Source: Myxococcales bacterium (GTDB lineage: Bacteria > Myxococcota_A > Polyangia > Polyangiales > Polyangiaceae). From it: DNA of 47,403 nt. Within the stretch, counting starts at the first letter, position 1. The number at the start of each line of letters is the position of its first letter. The stretch lies in assembly GCA_016212965.1 (NCBI GenBank), contig JACRDA010000174.1:1-47403 (forward strand), given 5' to 3'. The translations under genes and the position numbers were made by a program. The notes beneath the pieces are model-generated. The model made no database searches. It had not been told where the DNA came from and saw nothing but the letters and a program-made list of their open reading frames with translations. Below are positions 15,149 to 26,044 of the stretch, in pieces.

Positions 15149-17467
15149 TCACCCGAGCGGCGCGAACAGCCCCTCGACGTCGCCCTCGGTCCAGTCGAGC
15201 GCGGTGGCGCCGACGCCCAGGATGGCCTGCGCGAGCTCGGCCTTCTTCTGCTGCAGGTGGATGACGCGCTCCTCGACGCTGCCCGCCACGTACAGGCGGT
15301 GGACGAAGACCGGCTTGTCCTGGCCGATGCGATACGCGCGATCGGTCGCCTGGGCCTGCGCGGCGGGGTTCCACCACGGGTCGTAGTGGACGACCGAGTC
15401 GGCGCTCGTCAGGTTGAGCCCGGTGCCCCCCGCCTTGAGGCTGATGAGGAAGACGTCGGCGGCGCCGGCCTCGAAGGCGTCGACGACGCGCTGGCGCTCG
15501 CGCGTGGCGCCGGTGAGGGCGAGGTGCGCGATGCCGCGGGCGCGCAGGGCCTCGGCCACGAGGTCGAGCATGCTCGTGAACTGCGAGAAGACGAGCACCC
15601 GGTGACGCGCGGCGAGCTGCGCGTCGAGCAGCTCGAGCAAGGCGTCGAACTTGGCGCTCGCGGTCACGCCGCGCGCCGCCTCGAGGCTGAGCAGGCGCGG
15701 GTCGCAGCACACCTGCCGCAGCTTGAGCAGGGCGTCGAGGACGGGGACGGTGCAGGCGGACAGGCCCTTGGCGCGGATGAGGCGGCGGACGTCGCCGTGG
15801 GCCGCGAGCCGGATGTTCTCGTAGAGCTCGCGCTGCGGGCCCTCGAGCTCCACCGGGCACAGGAGCTCCGTCTTCGGCGGCAGCTCGGGCGCGACGTCGT
15901 GCTTCACCCGCCGGAGCACGTAGGGCGCCACCTGGTCGCGGAGCGCGAGCACGCGCTCGGCGTCCCGCGCTTCCTCGATCGGCTGGCGATAGCAGCGGCG
16001 AAACGAGAGCTCGTCGCCGAGCAGACCCGGCGACAGGAAGTCGACGATCGACCACAGCTCGCCGAGGTGGTTCTCGATCGGCGTGCCGGTGAGGCAGATG
16101 CGGTGCTCGGTGTCGAAGCGGCGCAGGGCCTGGCTCGCGAGGCTCTGCACGTTCTTGATGGCCTGGGCCTCGTCGAGCACCAGGGTCGAGAAGGCCTGCG
16201 CCAGCAACAGCTCCTCGTCGCGGACCACGAGCGGGTAGCTCGTGAGGACGACCTCCGCGTGCGCGACGCCGACAAAGCGCTCGCGCCGTGCGGCGCCCGT
16301 GAGCACGACGACGCGCAGGTGCGGCGCGAAGCGCGCGAGCTCCCGCGCCCAGTTCGGCACCACGGAGGTCGGCGCCACGATGAGCGCCGGCCTGTCGAGG
16401 CGCCGTCGCGCCTTCTCGATGCACAGGTGCGCGATGGTCTGCAGCGTCTTGCCGAGTCCCATGTCGTCGGCGAGCACGCCGCCGGCCTCGAGCTCGCGCA
16501 GGTGCTGCAGGAAGGCGACCCCGGCGCGCTGGTAGGGGCGGAGCGTGGCGCGCAGGCCGTGGACCGTGGCGCCGAGCTCGGGCACCGGCGCCACGAGCTG
16601 CCGCACGCGCCGCAACACGGGCTCGGGACCGGCGAGCCGGACGCGCCCGCGCGAGCCGGCGAGCGCGCGCTCGAGCGAGCCGAGCGCCGCCGCGCGCACG
16701 GCCGGGAAGGACAGGCTGCGCCCACGGCGCGGCACGCCCTGGTAGAGCTCGACGAGCACGCGCAAGAGCGCAGAGAGCTGCTCCCCGGCGACGAGCACGT
16801 AGCGACTGTCCGAGACGCGGACGGCGTGCGGCGTCGTGTGGCGCGCGGCGAGCGCCTTCAACTGGGTGTCCTCCTCCGCGCCCTCGAGCAGCTCGATCAG
16901 CATCGGCAAGAGATCGATGCGCCGTCCGTCGACCTCGATGCCGAGCTCGAGCGCGAACCACCCGGGGCGCTCGCTCTCGGGGACCACCTCGGCGAAGAGC
17001 TGCGGCGCCTCCGCGACGACCTGGTACGGGTAGTCGTCGGCGACCGCGACCTGCCAGCCGAGCGCCGCGAGGCGCGGCAGCGCCTCGGTCGAGAAGCGAC
17101 AGAGGTCGCTCGCCGTGCCCTCGAGGCAGACGAGGTAGTCGGCGGCGCGCTCCGTGAGCGGGACCACGTTCTCGAGGCAGGCGAGCTCGACGGCGCCGTG
17201 GCGCTCGAGCTCGCGGCACGCCCGGGCCTCGCCCACCGGATCGCGCGCGACCGGGCTCGCGTCGTCGGGATCCGCCGCGCGGACGCGCCGGCCGTCGTAG
17301 TCGAAGGACACGGCGATGAGGGGCGCCTTCCGGCGCTCGTCCCGCGTGCCGAGGCCCTCGGTGTCCGTGAAGAGCACGGGCGCCGCAAAGAGCTCGAGGT
17401 GCGGCGTGAAGCGCGGCGTGGCGGCCGGGCGGGGTCCGGGCGCCGCTTGCGGCGAGCAGGTGTGCAT
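15149..17467 (-). CDS. SNF2/Swi2-family DNA-dependent ATPase
   Basis: 772 aa. A 300-residue N-terminal region of unknown fold is followed by a complete SNF2 motor. Walker A is DDMGLGKT at 334-341, Walker B is DEAQ at 432-435, motif III is LTGTPIENHLGELWS (about 455), and the second RecA lobe carries VLVFSQFTSMLDLV, LKAGGTGLNLTSAD, the WWNPA box and the QATDRAYRIGQ motif VI. Bacterial members move along double-stranded DNA or remodel protein-DNA complexes (RapA/HepA-like). There is no zinc or SWIM domain. Together with the M50 gene it forms a two-gene unit; why a DNA translocase and a membrane protease are paired is not known. Confidence 0.92.
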   Translation of the reverse strand: MHTCSPQAAPGPRPAATPRFTPHLELFAAPVLFTDTEGLGTRDERRKAPLIAVSFDYDGRRVRAADPDDASPVARDPVGEARACRELERHGAVELACLENVVPLTERAADYLVCLEGTASDLCRFSTEALPRLAALGWQVAVADDYPYQVVAEAPQLFAEVVPESERPGWFALELGIEVDGRRIDLLPMLIELLEGAEEDTQLKALAARHTTPHAVRVSDSRYVLVAGEQLSALLRVLVELYQGVPRRGRSLSFPAVRAAALGSLERALAGSRGRVRLAGPEPVLRRVRQLVAPVPELGATVHGLRATLRPYQRAGVAFLQHLRELEAGGVLADDMGLGKTLQTIAHLCIEKARRRLDRPALIVAPTSVVPNWARELARFAPHLRVVVLTGAARRERFVGVAHAEVVLTSYPLVVRDEELLLAQAFSTLVLDEAQAIKNVQSLASQALRRFDTEHRICLTGTPIENHLGELWSIVDFLSPGLLGDELSFRRCYRQPIEEARDAERVLALRDQVAPYVLRRVKHDVAPELPPKTELLCPVELEGPQRELYENIRLAAHGDVRRLIRAKGLSACTVPVLDALLKLRQVCCDPRLLSLEAARGVTASAKFDALLELLDAQLAARHRVLVFSQFTSMLDLVAEALRARGIAHLALTGATRERQRVVDAFEAGAADVFLISLKAGGTGLNLTSADSVVHYDPWWNPAAQAQATDRAYRIGQDKPVFVHRLYVAGSVEERVIHLQQKKAELAQAILGVGATALDWTEGDVEGLFAPLG

Positions 17468-17532
17468 GGGGAAGGGGCGCAGGCGCGAAACGGGCGCACT
17501 CTAGTCGCCCGAGCGCGACTTGCCCACGCCGT

Positions 17533-19611
17533 TCACCCCGGCGGCGGGCTCGTGCAGAAGCCGCCCAGGCACTGGGCGTTCGGGTCGCAGCAGTCGGCGG
17601 CCGTCTGGCAGAGCTCGCCGTCCTGGGCGCAGCCGCCGGGCTGGTCCGAGCACACGAGGTTGCCGTTGCCGTCGTCGTGGCAGAAGCCGTCGCAGCACTC
17701 GTAGCCGGCCTGGCAGGTGTCGCCGAGCTGCTTGCAGGGCGCGAGCGCCCACTGGCCGCGCATGTTCTCGAGCCCGAGCTCCTGGCCCGGCAGCCAGAAC
17801 GCCGGGTGGCTCGGGTCGACGCCGGGCTGCGGGTTGGCGTCGACGGCGGCGACCCAGAGCTGCTTGGCGCGCGAGTTGTAGTCGCCGGGCGCGTACTCGA
17901 TCATGTTGCCGTAGTTGCGCTCGGTGGAGATGACGATCCACATGTAGCCGCCCTGCGCCACGGGCAGGAACGACGGCTGGTAGTTGAGCGAGTCGTCGGG
18001 CGAGGACAGGTAGCCGGCGCCGTTCAGGGCATCGAGCTTGATCTGGCTCGCGCCGTCGAGGCTCGAGAGCCAGATGTCGCCGAGGACCGGATAGCCCACG
18101 CTCGGCGAGTTGCAGTAGGCGTTGTTGGCGCGCATGAAGGCGATCCAGTCCGAGCCGGGGCTGAAGGTCGGGTAGGTCACCGTCGGCCGGGCGGCGTCGT
18201 TCGCCACGATCGGGTGCACGTTGGAGAAGCCCGGTGGGCTCAGGGACACGTCCGCGTACCAGAGCGAGGCCTGTGTGAAGACGAGGCCGTTGCCGTCGGT
18301 GCGCTGCGAGAAGGCGATCTTGTGGCCGTCGGGTGACCACGCCGGGTGCGCCGGGGCGCCGCCGTTCGGGGCGAGGGTCGCGAGCTCGGTCGTGCTGTTG
18401 TAGGCCGACAGGGCGAGCGCGCCGGTCGAGTTGAAGGCGCCGTCGCTCCAGTGGCGCCACAGGAGGTACTCGCCGTCGGGAGAGATGGCCTCGAAGCCCG
18501 ACGAGACGCCGGAATCGAAGAGCGCCTGCCCGCTCGCCGCGTCGAACGTCATCCACGGGCTCCAGCCGCCGTCGCGCGAGGCGGCGATGCGGTTGCCCTT
18601 GGCCGACACGCTGTGGCAGGCGACGCAGTTGCCGACCTGGAGGAAGGTCTCCGGCGCCGAGGCGCCGATCGGGATGCGCACGATGGCGCCCTGCTGGATC
18701 GACCAGTAGTAGACGACGCCGGTGAGGACGGCCGGCGCGATGGTCCAGGTCTGCGTCTTGGCGAGGTAGGCCTGCGCGCCGTCGTAGCGCTGGACGTCGA
18801 GCGTGATCGCGCCCGCGGTCGAGTCGGTGAGCACGCGCCACACGTCTTGCGGCGCGCTCGGCATGGTGAAGCGCGACGGCGGCGGCACCGTCGAGAAGCT
18901 CTCGAGCTCGAAGGTCGGGCTGTGGAGGAAGACCCGGTAGATGTCGGCGGCGCCTCCACCGTTCCACTGCACGATCGGGCCGGGCAGCCCGCGCGGGAAC
19001 ACCGTCTTGTCGTACGGGTACACGAGCGCCATCGACGGATCGGGCTGCGAGGCCGAGGCGAACAGGCTCTTGATGCCGGGGTCGACGGCCTGCGGGTCCG
19101 CCGTGATGCGGATCTTCACGGTGGCGCTCGTCGTGCCGGCGATGGACGGCGTCTGGAAGGTGACCGTGCCGACGCCGCCGAGCACGCCCGTCGCGGTGAG
19201 GTCGCCGCTCGCGGCGCCGATGCTCGCCACGTCGAAGCGGTCGAAGCTCCAGCTGCCGACGACCGGGACCGGGTTGCCGTCGACGTCGAGGCCCGTGGCG
19301 GTGAAGTGCAGCGGGGCCGGGAGGGCGCCGTTCTCGACGGTGAGCGTGGGGTTCTGTGGGTCGATCTGGATCGAGACGGCCGGGTTGCCCGGATCGTGCC
19401 CGCCGAAGAGGTTGCCGCCGAGCCCGCTGTTGCCGCTGCCGCCCGAGCCGCCGGCGGCCGCGCTCGCGCCCGTTCCGGTGGCCGTGCCGGTCGTGTCCTC
19501 CCCACCACAGGAGGAGAGCGCGAAGCCGGTGGCCGCGACGAGCGCGGCGCAGAGCGCGAGGACGCGGGCGCGCGGCCCAAGCCTGGACTTCGAGGGAGCC
19601 ATGTCGGTCAT
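17533..19611 (-). CDS. PD40 beta-propeller lipoprotein with CxxCH motif
   Basis: 692 aa from ATG 19611 (602 also possible). The signal peptide ends in a lipobox LSSC (Cys35), followed by CGGEDTTG and a Gly/Ser/Ala linker. A Big-2-like immunoglobulin domain (about 80-170) precedes a propeller with PD40/TolB-type repeats ([36 protein letters not shown]). Inserted at 329-333 is CVACH followed by SVSAKG, a classic heme c attachment motif. The C-terminus has two Dickkopf-like disulphide modules ([22 protein letters not shown]). It is an outer-surface protein; redox activity is inferred only from the CxxCH. Confidence 0.82.
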   Translation of the reverse strand: MTDMAPSKSRLGPRARVLALCAALVAATGFALSSCGGEDTTGTATGTGASAAAGGSGGSGNSGLGGNLFGGHDPGNPAVSIQIDPQNPTLTVENGALPAPLHFTATGLDVDGNPVPVVGSWSFDRFDVASIGAASGDLTATGVLGGVGTVTFQTPSIAGTTSATVKIRITADPQAVDPGIKSLFASASQPDPSMALVYPYDKTVFPRGLPGPIVQWNGGGAADIYRVFLHSPTFELESFSTVPPPSRFTMPSAPQDVWRVLTDSTAGAITLDVQRYDGAQAYLAKTQTWTIAPAVLTGVVYYWSIQQGAIVRIPIGASAPETFLQVGNCVACHSVSAKGNRIAASRDGGWSPWMTFDAASGQALFDSGVSSGFEAISPDGEYLLWRHWSDGAFNSTGALALSAYNSTTELATLAPNGGAPAHPAWSPDGHKIAFSQRTDGNGLVFTQASLWYADVSLSPPGFSNVHPIVANDAARPTVTYPTFSPGSDWIAFMRANNAYCNSPSVGYPVLGDIWLSSLDGASQIKLDALNGAGYLSSPDDSLNYQPSFLPVAQGGYMWIVISTERNYGNMIEYAPGDYNSRAKQLWVAAVDANPQPGVDPSHPAFWLPGQELGLENMRGQWALAPCKQLGDTCQAGYECCDGFCHDDGNGNLVCSDQPGGCAQDGELCQTAADCCDPNAQCLGGFCTSPPPG

Positions 19612-19783
19612 GCTACGCGCATCGATCGCGCTCGTGGGCGGTTCTTCACCCGCGGGGGCGTGCGGCACGTGGGTCGACGCGCATGTCCCACATTGTGCCC
19701 AAGAATGCGTGGCGCGAGGGCGCTCCCGGTGCGCCGACCGTGGTCCGGCACGCCGGATGCACGCCCACCGGGCCATGGGCGTC

Positions 19784-20499
<716 letters not shown>

Positions 20500-20503
<4 letters not shown>

Positions 20504-22869
20504 AGGCGCTCGACAAGAAGCTGTGGCGCGAGCTCTACGCTCTGAAGGCGCAGGCCTTCACCATCGCGCTCGTCGTGGCGGCCGGCATCGCGGGCATCGT
20601 CGCCCTGCAGAGCGACGCCTACTCGATCGCGACCTCGCGCGACCGCTACTACGCGAGCCACCGCTTCGCCGACGTGTTCGCGACCCTGAAGCGCGCGCCC
20701 GAGGACGTCGCCGGGCGCCTCGAGGCGATCCCGGGCGTGACCGTCGTCGAGACGCGCCTCGGCGAGAGCGTGCTCCTGCCGCTGCCCTGGCTCGACGAGC
20801 CGGCCGTGGGGCAGATCGTGAGCCTGCCCTCGCACGGCGGCGAGCCGCGCCTCAACGCGCTCTACGTGCGCGAGGGGCGGCTGCCCGAGCCCGGGCGCCC
20901 GGACGAGGTGCTGGTGCACGAATCGTTCGCCAAGGCGCAAAAGCTGCGGCCCGGGGACCCGCTGCCCGCCGTCCTGAACGGCGTCCTGCGCGAGCTCCAC
21001 ATCGTCGGGGTGGCGCTCTCGCCCGAGTTCGTGTTCCCGGTCGGGGGCGGGGGGATCCTGACGGACGACCAGCACTTCGGCGTGCTGTGGATGGATCGCG
21101 ACGCGCTCGCGGACGCCTTCCAGATGCAGGGCGCGTTCAACGACGTCGTCCTGTCGCTGCGGCCGGGGACGGTGCCGGCGGGCGTCGTCGACGCCCTCGA
21201 CCGCGAGCTCGCAGCGTACGGCGGGCTCGGGGCGCGGGCGCGCGACAAGCAGGCCTCGAACCAGATGCTCGACAGCGAGCTCGGGCAGCTGTCGAGCATG
21301 GCCGCCGTCGTGCCGCTCATCTTCCTCGGCGTCGCCGCCTTCCTCATCCACGTCGTGCTCGGGCGCATCGTGCAGCTGCAGCGCGGCGAGATTGCGACCC
21401 TGAAGGCCGTGGGCTACGGCGACCGGCAGATCGGGTGGCACTTCCTCGAGCTCGTCGGGGCCATCGCGCTCATCGGTGCCGGGCTCGGCTTCGGGCTCGG
21501 CGCGTGGCTCGGGAGCCTGATGCTCGAGCTCTACCGGCCGTACTTCAAGTTCCCGAGCTTCGACTTCGCCCTCGATCTCGGCGCCGCGGGCACGAGCGTC
21601 GCGGCGAGCCTCGCCGCGGCCTTGCTCGGTGGCTACGGGGCGGCGCGGCGCGTGTCGCGGCTGCCGCCCGCCGAGGCGATGCAGCCCGAGGCGCCCACGA
21701 GCTACCGCCGTGGCTGGCTCGAGGCGCTCGGGCTCGGGCGCCTGTTGCCGGCGACCTGGAAGATGGTGATCCGCACGCTCGCCCGCCGGCCGCTCCGCGC
21801 CGGGCTCGCCGCGCTCGGGGTCGCCTTCGCGCTCGCGACCGTCGTGTCCGCGCGCTTCGGGACCGACGCCTTCGACGCGCTCATCGATCTCGAGTTCCAC
21901 CAGGCAAGGCGCGAGGACCTCGCCGTGTCGTACCGCATGCCGCTCGGACCCGAGGCGGCGCGCGAGCTCGCGCACCTGCCCGGCGTGCTCGCGGCCGAGC
22001 CGGAGCGCATGGTCGGCGTGCGCATGCGCGTCGGGCCGCGCTGGCGCGACGTCGCGCTCGTCGGCCACCTCGAGGGCGAGACCCTGCGGCGCATCGTCGA
22101 GTGGCCGCGTGCCACGGTGGCGGTGCCCCCCGAGGGCGTGGTGCTCACCGCCAAGCTCGCCGAGGTGCTCGGCGTCGCGCCGGGCGACCAGGTGTCGGTC
22201 GAGGTGCTGGAGGGCGACAGGCGGGTGCGGCTCGTGCCCGTGACGGGCGTCGCGCACGAGGTGTTCGGCCTGTGGGGCCACATGGAGATGGGCGAGCTCA
22301 ACGCGCTGCTCGGCGAGGAGCGCGGCGTCGCGAGCGGGGCGCGGCTGCGCGTCGATCCGCACGCGCTCGCCGACGTGGAGCGGCGCGTCACCGACCTGCC
22401 CAAGGTCGCGGCGCTCATGCGGCGTCAGGCGATGGTCGACCGGCTGCGCCAGCAGAGCGGCGACAACATGGGCACGACGACCTTCATCCTCACGCTCTTC
22501 GGCGTGACCCTGGCCATCGGCGTCGTCTACAACCAGGCGCGCATCGCGCTCTCGACGCGCGCGCGCGAGCTCGCGAGCCTGCGCGTGCTCGGTTTCACGC
22601 GCCGCGAGGTCGCGAGCGTGCTCCTCGGCGAGCTCGGCCTGCAGGTGGCGGTCGCGGTGCCGCTCGGCATGCTGCTCGGCGCCTGGCTCTCGGACCTCAT
22701 CATGAAGATGGTCGACCAGGAGCAGTTCCGCTTTCCGTCGGCCACGAGCGCCGCCACCTACGCGTTTGCGGCGGTCGTGACCGTCGCGGCCGCCGTGGCG
22801 AGCGCCGCCGGCGTCAAGCGCCGCCTCGACCGCATCGACCTCGTGTCGGCCCTGAAGACCCGCGAGTGA
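20500..22869 (+). CDS. FtsX-type ABC exporter permease
   Basis: 789 aa starting with GTG 20500, which overlaps the ATPase stop (GTGA). It has an N-terminal membrane segment (about 16-36), a periplasmic domain with MacB-PCD-like layout (38-260), three membrane segments of a first FtsX domain (about 267-395), a second membrane anchor (about 430-450) and periplasmic domain, and a second FtsX domain (about 665-780). This duplicated arrangement is the lipoprotein/drug exporter type with about eight membrane spans. The [20 protein letters not shown] and [15 protein letters not shown] segments are the coupling helices that contact the ATPase. The cargo cannot be deduced. Confidence 0.92.
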
Positions 22870-22877
22870 GGGCAACC

Positions 22878-24248
22878 ATGGAACCCGTCAGCGCGAACGA
22901 AGCAGCTCCGATCTCGACCCGACAGCCCCGCGCCGTGGGCGAGGCGCCAGAGGGGCAGGCCGCCCCGGCGCCCCCGCCCCAGGGCCTCGCGGCCGCGCCG
23001 GGCACCCCTGCGGCCGCGCCGTGGAAGCGCCGCAAGCGCTGGTTGCGGCGCGTGCTCTGGATGCTCGTGGCGCTCGCGCTCGTGGGCTTCGCCGTGTACG
23101 CCTGGCTCCCGAAGCCGGTCGCCGTGGAGACGGCAGCGGTCGGCGACAAGGCCATGCTCGTCACGGTCGACGAGGCGGGGCGCGCGCGCGTGCGCGATCG
23201 CTACGTGCTCTCGGCGCCCCTCACGGGCAAGCTCCTGCGCATCGAGCTGCGCCCCGGGGACGCGATCGCCGCGGGCGCCACGGTCGCCCGCATGTTGCCG
23301 CTCGACGCGCCGCTGCTCGATCCGCGCTCGCGCGCCGAGGCCGAGGCGCGCGTGGGCATGGCGGAGGCTGCGGTCCTGCAGGCGCGGGCGGCCGTGCAGC
23401 GCGCCGAGCTCGCGCTCGGGCAGGCGCGCCGCGACGCCGAGCGGCTGCAGGGGCTCGCGGCCGCCGGGGCCGTCGCCACGGACGACGCCGACCGCGCCGC
23501 CTTCGAGGTGCGGATCCGGCAGGAGGAGCTCGCCTCCACGCGCTTTGCCGCCGACATGGCGGCCCACGAGGCCGAGATGGCGCGCGTGGCCTTGAAGCGC
23601 CTGGAGCCGCGGACCGAGGCGCCGAGGCCGGCGACGTCCGGCGCGCGCGAGCGCGAGGAGCTCTCGGTGCCTGCGCCCATCGCGGGGCGCGTGCTGCGCG
23701 TCCTGCAGGAGAGCGCGGACGTGGTCGGCCTCGGCACGCCGCTCGTCGAGCTCGGCGACGCGACGGGTCTCGAGATCGTGTGCGACGTGCTCACGCCCGA
23801 CGCCGTCCGCATCCATGTCGGCACGCGCGCGACGGTCGAGCGCTGGGGTGGCGAGCCGCTCGGCGCGCACGTGAGCCGCATCGAGCCCTCGGCGTTCACG
23901 CGCATGTCGGCGCTCGGGGTCGAGGAGCAGCGCGTGAAGGTCGTGCTCGATCTCGACGACGCGCGCGACAAGTGGGCCGCGCTCGGCGACGGCTACGCGG
24001 TCGAGGTGCGCCTCGTCGTGTGGGAGCGACCCGCCGTGCTCGCCGTGCCGGCGAGCGCCGTGTTCCGCCACGACAGCGGCTGGGCGGTGTACGCCGTCGA
24101 GCAGGGTCGGGCACGCCTGCGGCCGATCGAGGCGGGCGAGCGCAACGCCCTCGAGGTCGAGGTGCGGGACGGCCTCGCGGCGGGAGCCGAGGTCATCCTG
24201 CACCCGAGCGACAAGGTCGCCGAGGGCGTGCGCGTGGCCACGCGCTGA
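22878..24248 (+). CDS. HlyD/MacA-type periplasmic adaptor
   Basis: 456 aa. A long Pro/Ala-rich cytoplasmic leader (1-50) is followed by a signal anchor (WLRRVLWMLVALALVGFAV, about 58-78), a beta-barrel/lipoyl half-motif (YVLSAPLTGKLLRIELRPGD), an alpha-hairpin of about 100 residues with heptad-like Ala/Arg/Glu (145-235) and the second lipoyl half (VPAPIAGRVLRVLQ), then barrel and membrane-proximal domains. It bridges the FtsX permease to an outer-membrane exit duct; no TolC-like gene is present here. Nine bases separate it from the permease stop. A GC-rich inverted repeat follows its stop (24253-24279). Confidence 0.92.
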   Translation: MEPVSANEAAPISTRQPRAVGEAPEGQAAPAPPPQGLAAAPGTPAAAPWKRRKRWLRRVLWMLVALALVGFAVYAWLPKPVAVETAAVGDKAMLVTVDEAGRARVRDRYVLSAPLTGKLLRIELRPGDAIAAGATVARMLPLDAPLLDPRSRAEAEARVGMAEAAVLQARAAVQRAELALGQARRDAERLQGLAAAGAVATDDADRAAFEVRIRQEELASTRFAADMAAHEAEMARVALKRLEPRTEAPRPATSGAREREELSVPAPIAGRVLRVLQESADVVGLGTPLVELGDATGLEIVCDVLTPDAVRIHVGTRATVERWGGEPLGAHVSRIEPSAFTRMSALGVEEQRVKVVLDLDDARDKWAALGDGYAVEVRLVVWERPAVLAVPASAVFRHDSGWAVYAVEQGRARLRPIEAGERNALEVEVRDGLAAGAEVILHPSDKVAEGVRVATR

Positions 24249-24301
24249 GATTCCGGCGCGCGGCGCTTGCGCGCGCGGCGGTCTTTCGGTGTCATCGAGG
24301 C

Positions 24302-25810
24302 ATGCGCAAGCGTCTTGGCGTCGGCTCGGTGCTCGCGGTCGTCCTCGGCGGCCTGGCCGCCCTCGGGCTCGTCCAGCCCGACAACACGACCATCCCCGTG
24401 GGACCGAGCCTGCAAGATCTCTTCAACGCGCGCGGCGAGAGCATCGACGCGCTCGCCGACGCGTCGGTCACGCCCGAGACCTTCACGCCGGGCTGTGCGC
24501 TCACCTTCGAGGTGCTGCAGCGCAACGCCGGCTACATGAACTCCTTCGGCTGGTACAACGTGACGGGCCAGAAGCCCGCCGATGCGGAGCTGCACGAGTT
24601 CCTGGCCTGCACCGACGGCGTCGGCACGGTGAAGGTGCTCGACATCAAGAACGACCCCGCCTACGCGGGCGGCGACATCGGCTTCTACCAGGCGACCGGG
24701 CCCTGCGGCACGACGACCAACTACCTCAACATCTTCTACAGCGAGAAGGGCTACAACCCCGACGGCAACCAGCTGAACCCGTTCATCCACCTGCTCATCT
24801 ACAACAGCACCGCCACGCCGAAGGCCTTCTACTTCGGGTGGGAGGATCTCCTCGCGGGCGGCGACAACGACTTCGACGACCTGACGACCTTCGTCACGGG
24901 CATCACGTGCAGCGGCGGCGGCGGTCAGTGTGCGACGGGACAGCTCGGCGTGTGCGCCGTCGGCACGCTGCAGTGCCAGAGCGGGCTGCTCGAGTGCCTG
25001 GCGCTGAACCAGCCGACGGCCGAGGTGTGCGACGCGCTCGACAACGACTGCAACGGCGCGCCCGACGACGGTGCCGGTCTCTGCCCGGTCGGCGAGGTGT
25101 GCGACCGCGGCAGCTGCGTGCCGATGTGCGACAACGAGCTCCACCAATGCCCGCCGAGCCTGGTCTGCGGGCCGGCGGGCGTGTGCATCGATGCGGCTTG
25201 CGTCGGCGTGCCGTGCCCGGCCGATCAGAAGTGCGTCGCGGGCCAGTGCGTCGGCGCGTGCGACGGCGTCGTGTGCCCGTACGACGAGCTGTGCCTCGCG
25301 GGCACCTGCATCGATCCGTGCTCCGTCATCACCTGCGACAGCCCGCAGGTGTGCCAGCACGGCGCCTGCAAGGACCCGTGCCAGTGCTCGGGCTGCGCGG
25401 CCGACGAGACGTGCCAGAACGACGGCCGCTGCATCTACACGGCCTGCGTCGGGCAGAGCTGCGGGCCCGGCGAGCACTGCGCGCCGGACGGCACCTGCGT
25501 CGACGACTGCGCCGGGGTCGTGTGTCCGGGCGGCGACGTGTGCCAGGAGGGCGCGTGCGTGCCCGCGGGTGCAGGCGGCGGCGGCGGCGGCGGCAGCGGC
25601 CAGGGTGGCGGCTTTCACTTCGGCGGCAACGGGCAGGGTGCCGCCGGCGCCGCGGTGCCGGCGGGCGGTGCCTCCGCGCGTGCGGACGCCTCCGAATCGA
25701 GTGGCGGTTGCGGCTGCCGCACGGCGGCGCGTCCGACCCCGGGCCTCTCGGCCCTGGCGCTCCTCGCGCTCGGGGCGGCGCTCGGGGTGCGCCGGCGCCG
25801 CGCGTCCTGA
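24302..25810 (+). CDS. DUF4114/MopE-like Cys-rich protein with MYXO-CTERM anchor
   Basis: 502 aa. A signal peptide (VLAVVLGGLAALGL) is followed by a domain of about 180 residues whose end (YFGWEDL, DNDFDDLTTFV) matches DUF4114. Next come a MopE-type metal-binding repeat (EVCDALDNDCNG) and about 12 short Cys-rich modules of the type CPxDxxCxxGxCxxxC, resembling EGF-like spacing. A Gly/Ser-rich linker leads to the MYXO-CTERM sorting region: a GGCGC motif, a hydrophobic segment (LSALALLALGAALGV) and a final RRRR. In myxobacteria this signal is thought to be processed for outer-surface attachment. It lies 53 bases behind the exporter genes. Confidence 0.88.
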   Translation: MRKRLGVGSVLAVVLGGLAALGLVQPDNTTIPVGPSLQDLFNARGESIDALADASVTPETFTPGCALTFEVLQRNAGYMNSFGWYNVTGQKPADAELHEFLACTDGVGTVKVLDIKNDPAYAGGDIGFYQATGPCGTTTNYLNIFYSEKGYNPDGNQLNPFIHLLIYNSTATPKAFYFGWEDLLAGGDNDFDDLTTFVTGITCSGGGGQCATGQLGVCAVGTLQCQSGLLECLALNQPTAEVCDALDNDCNGAPDDGAGLCPVGEVCDRGSCVPMCDNELHQCPPSLVCGPAGVCIDAACVGVPCPADQKCVAGQCVGACDGVVCPYDELCLAGTCIDPCSVITCDSPQVCQHGACKDPCQCSGCAADETCQNDGRCIYTACVGQSCGPGEHCAPDGTCVDDCAGVVCPGGDVCQEGACVPAGAGGGGGGGSGQGGGFHFGGNGQGAAGAAVPAGGASARADASESSGGCGCRTAARPTPGLSALALLALGAALGVRRRRAS

Positions 25811-25829
25811 CGGGCACCCGGCGCGCATC

Positions 25830-26030
25830 ATGGGGCTCGTCACCTGTCCGGGCTGTCGCTCGACCATCAGCGACGCGGCGCCGTGTCCGCGCTGCGGCGG
25901 CCGGCGCGCCATGGCCCCGCGGAGGGTGCGACTCGCCGCGGCGCTCCGTCGGGGAGGCCTGCGCCTCGCGCTCGTCGTCGCGGTCGTGGCAGCCGCAGTC
26001 GTCGCCGTCGCCCTGCGCGCCTGCGCCTGA
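25830..26030 (+). CDS. small zinc-ribbon membrane protein, 66 aa
   Basis: The ATG at 25830 opens a short frame with an N-terminal zinc ribbon (CPGCRSTISDAAPCPRCGG, residues 6-24), a basic stretch, and a single membrane helix (LRLALVVAVVAAAVVAVAL) at the C-terminus. Such tail-anchored zinc-ribbon proteins are common but uncharacterised. It starts 19 bases after the MYXO-CTERM gene. No ribosome site is obvious. Another zinc-ribbon membrane protein, unrelated in length, lies at 31390. Confidence 0.65.
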   Translation: MGLVTCPGCRSTISDAAPCPRCGGRRAMAPRRVRLAAALRRGGLRLALVVAVVAAAVVAVALRACA

Positions 26031-26044
26031 GCGCGCGCGCCGGC

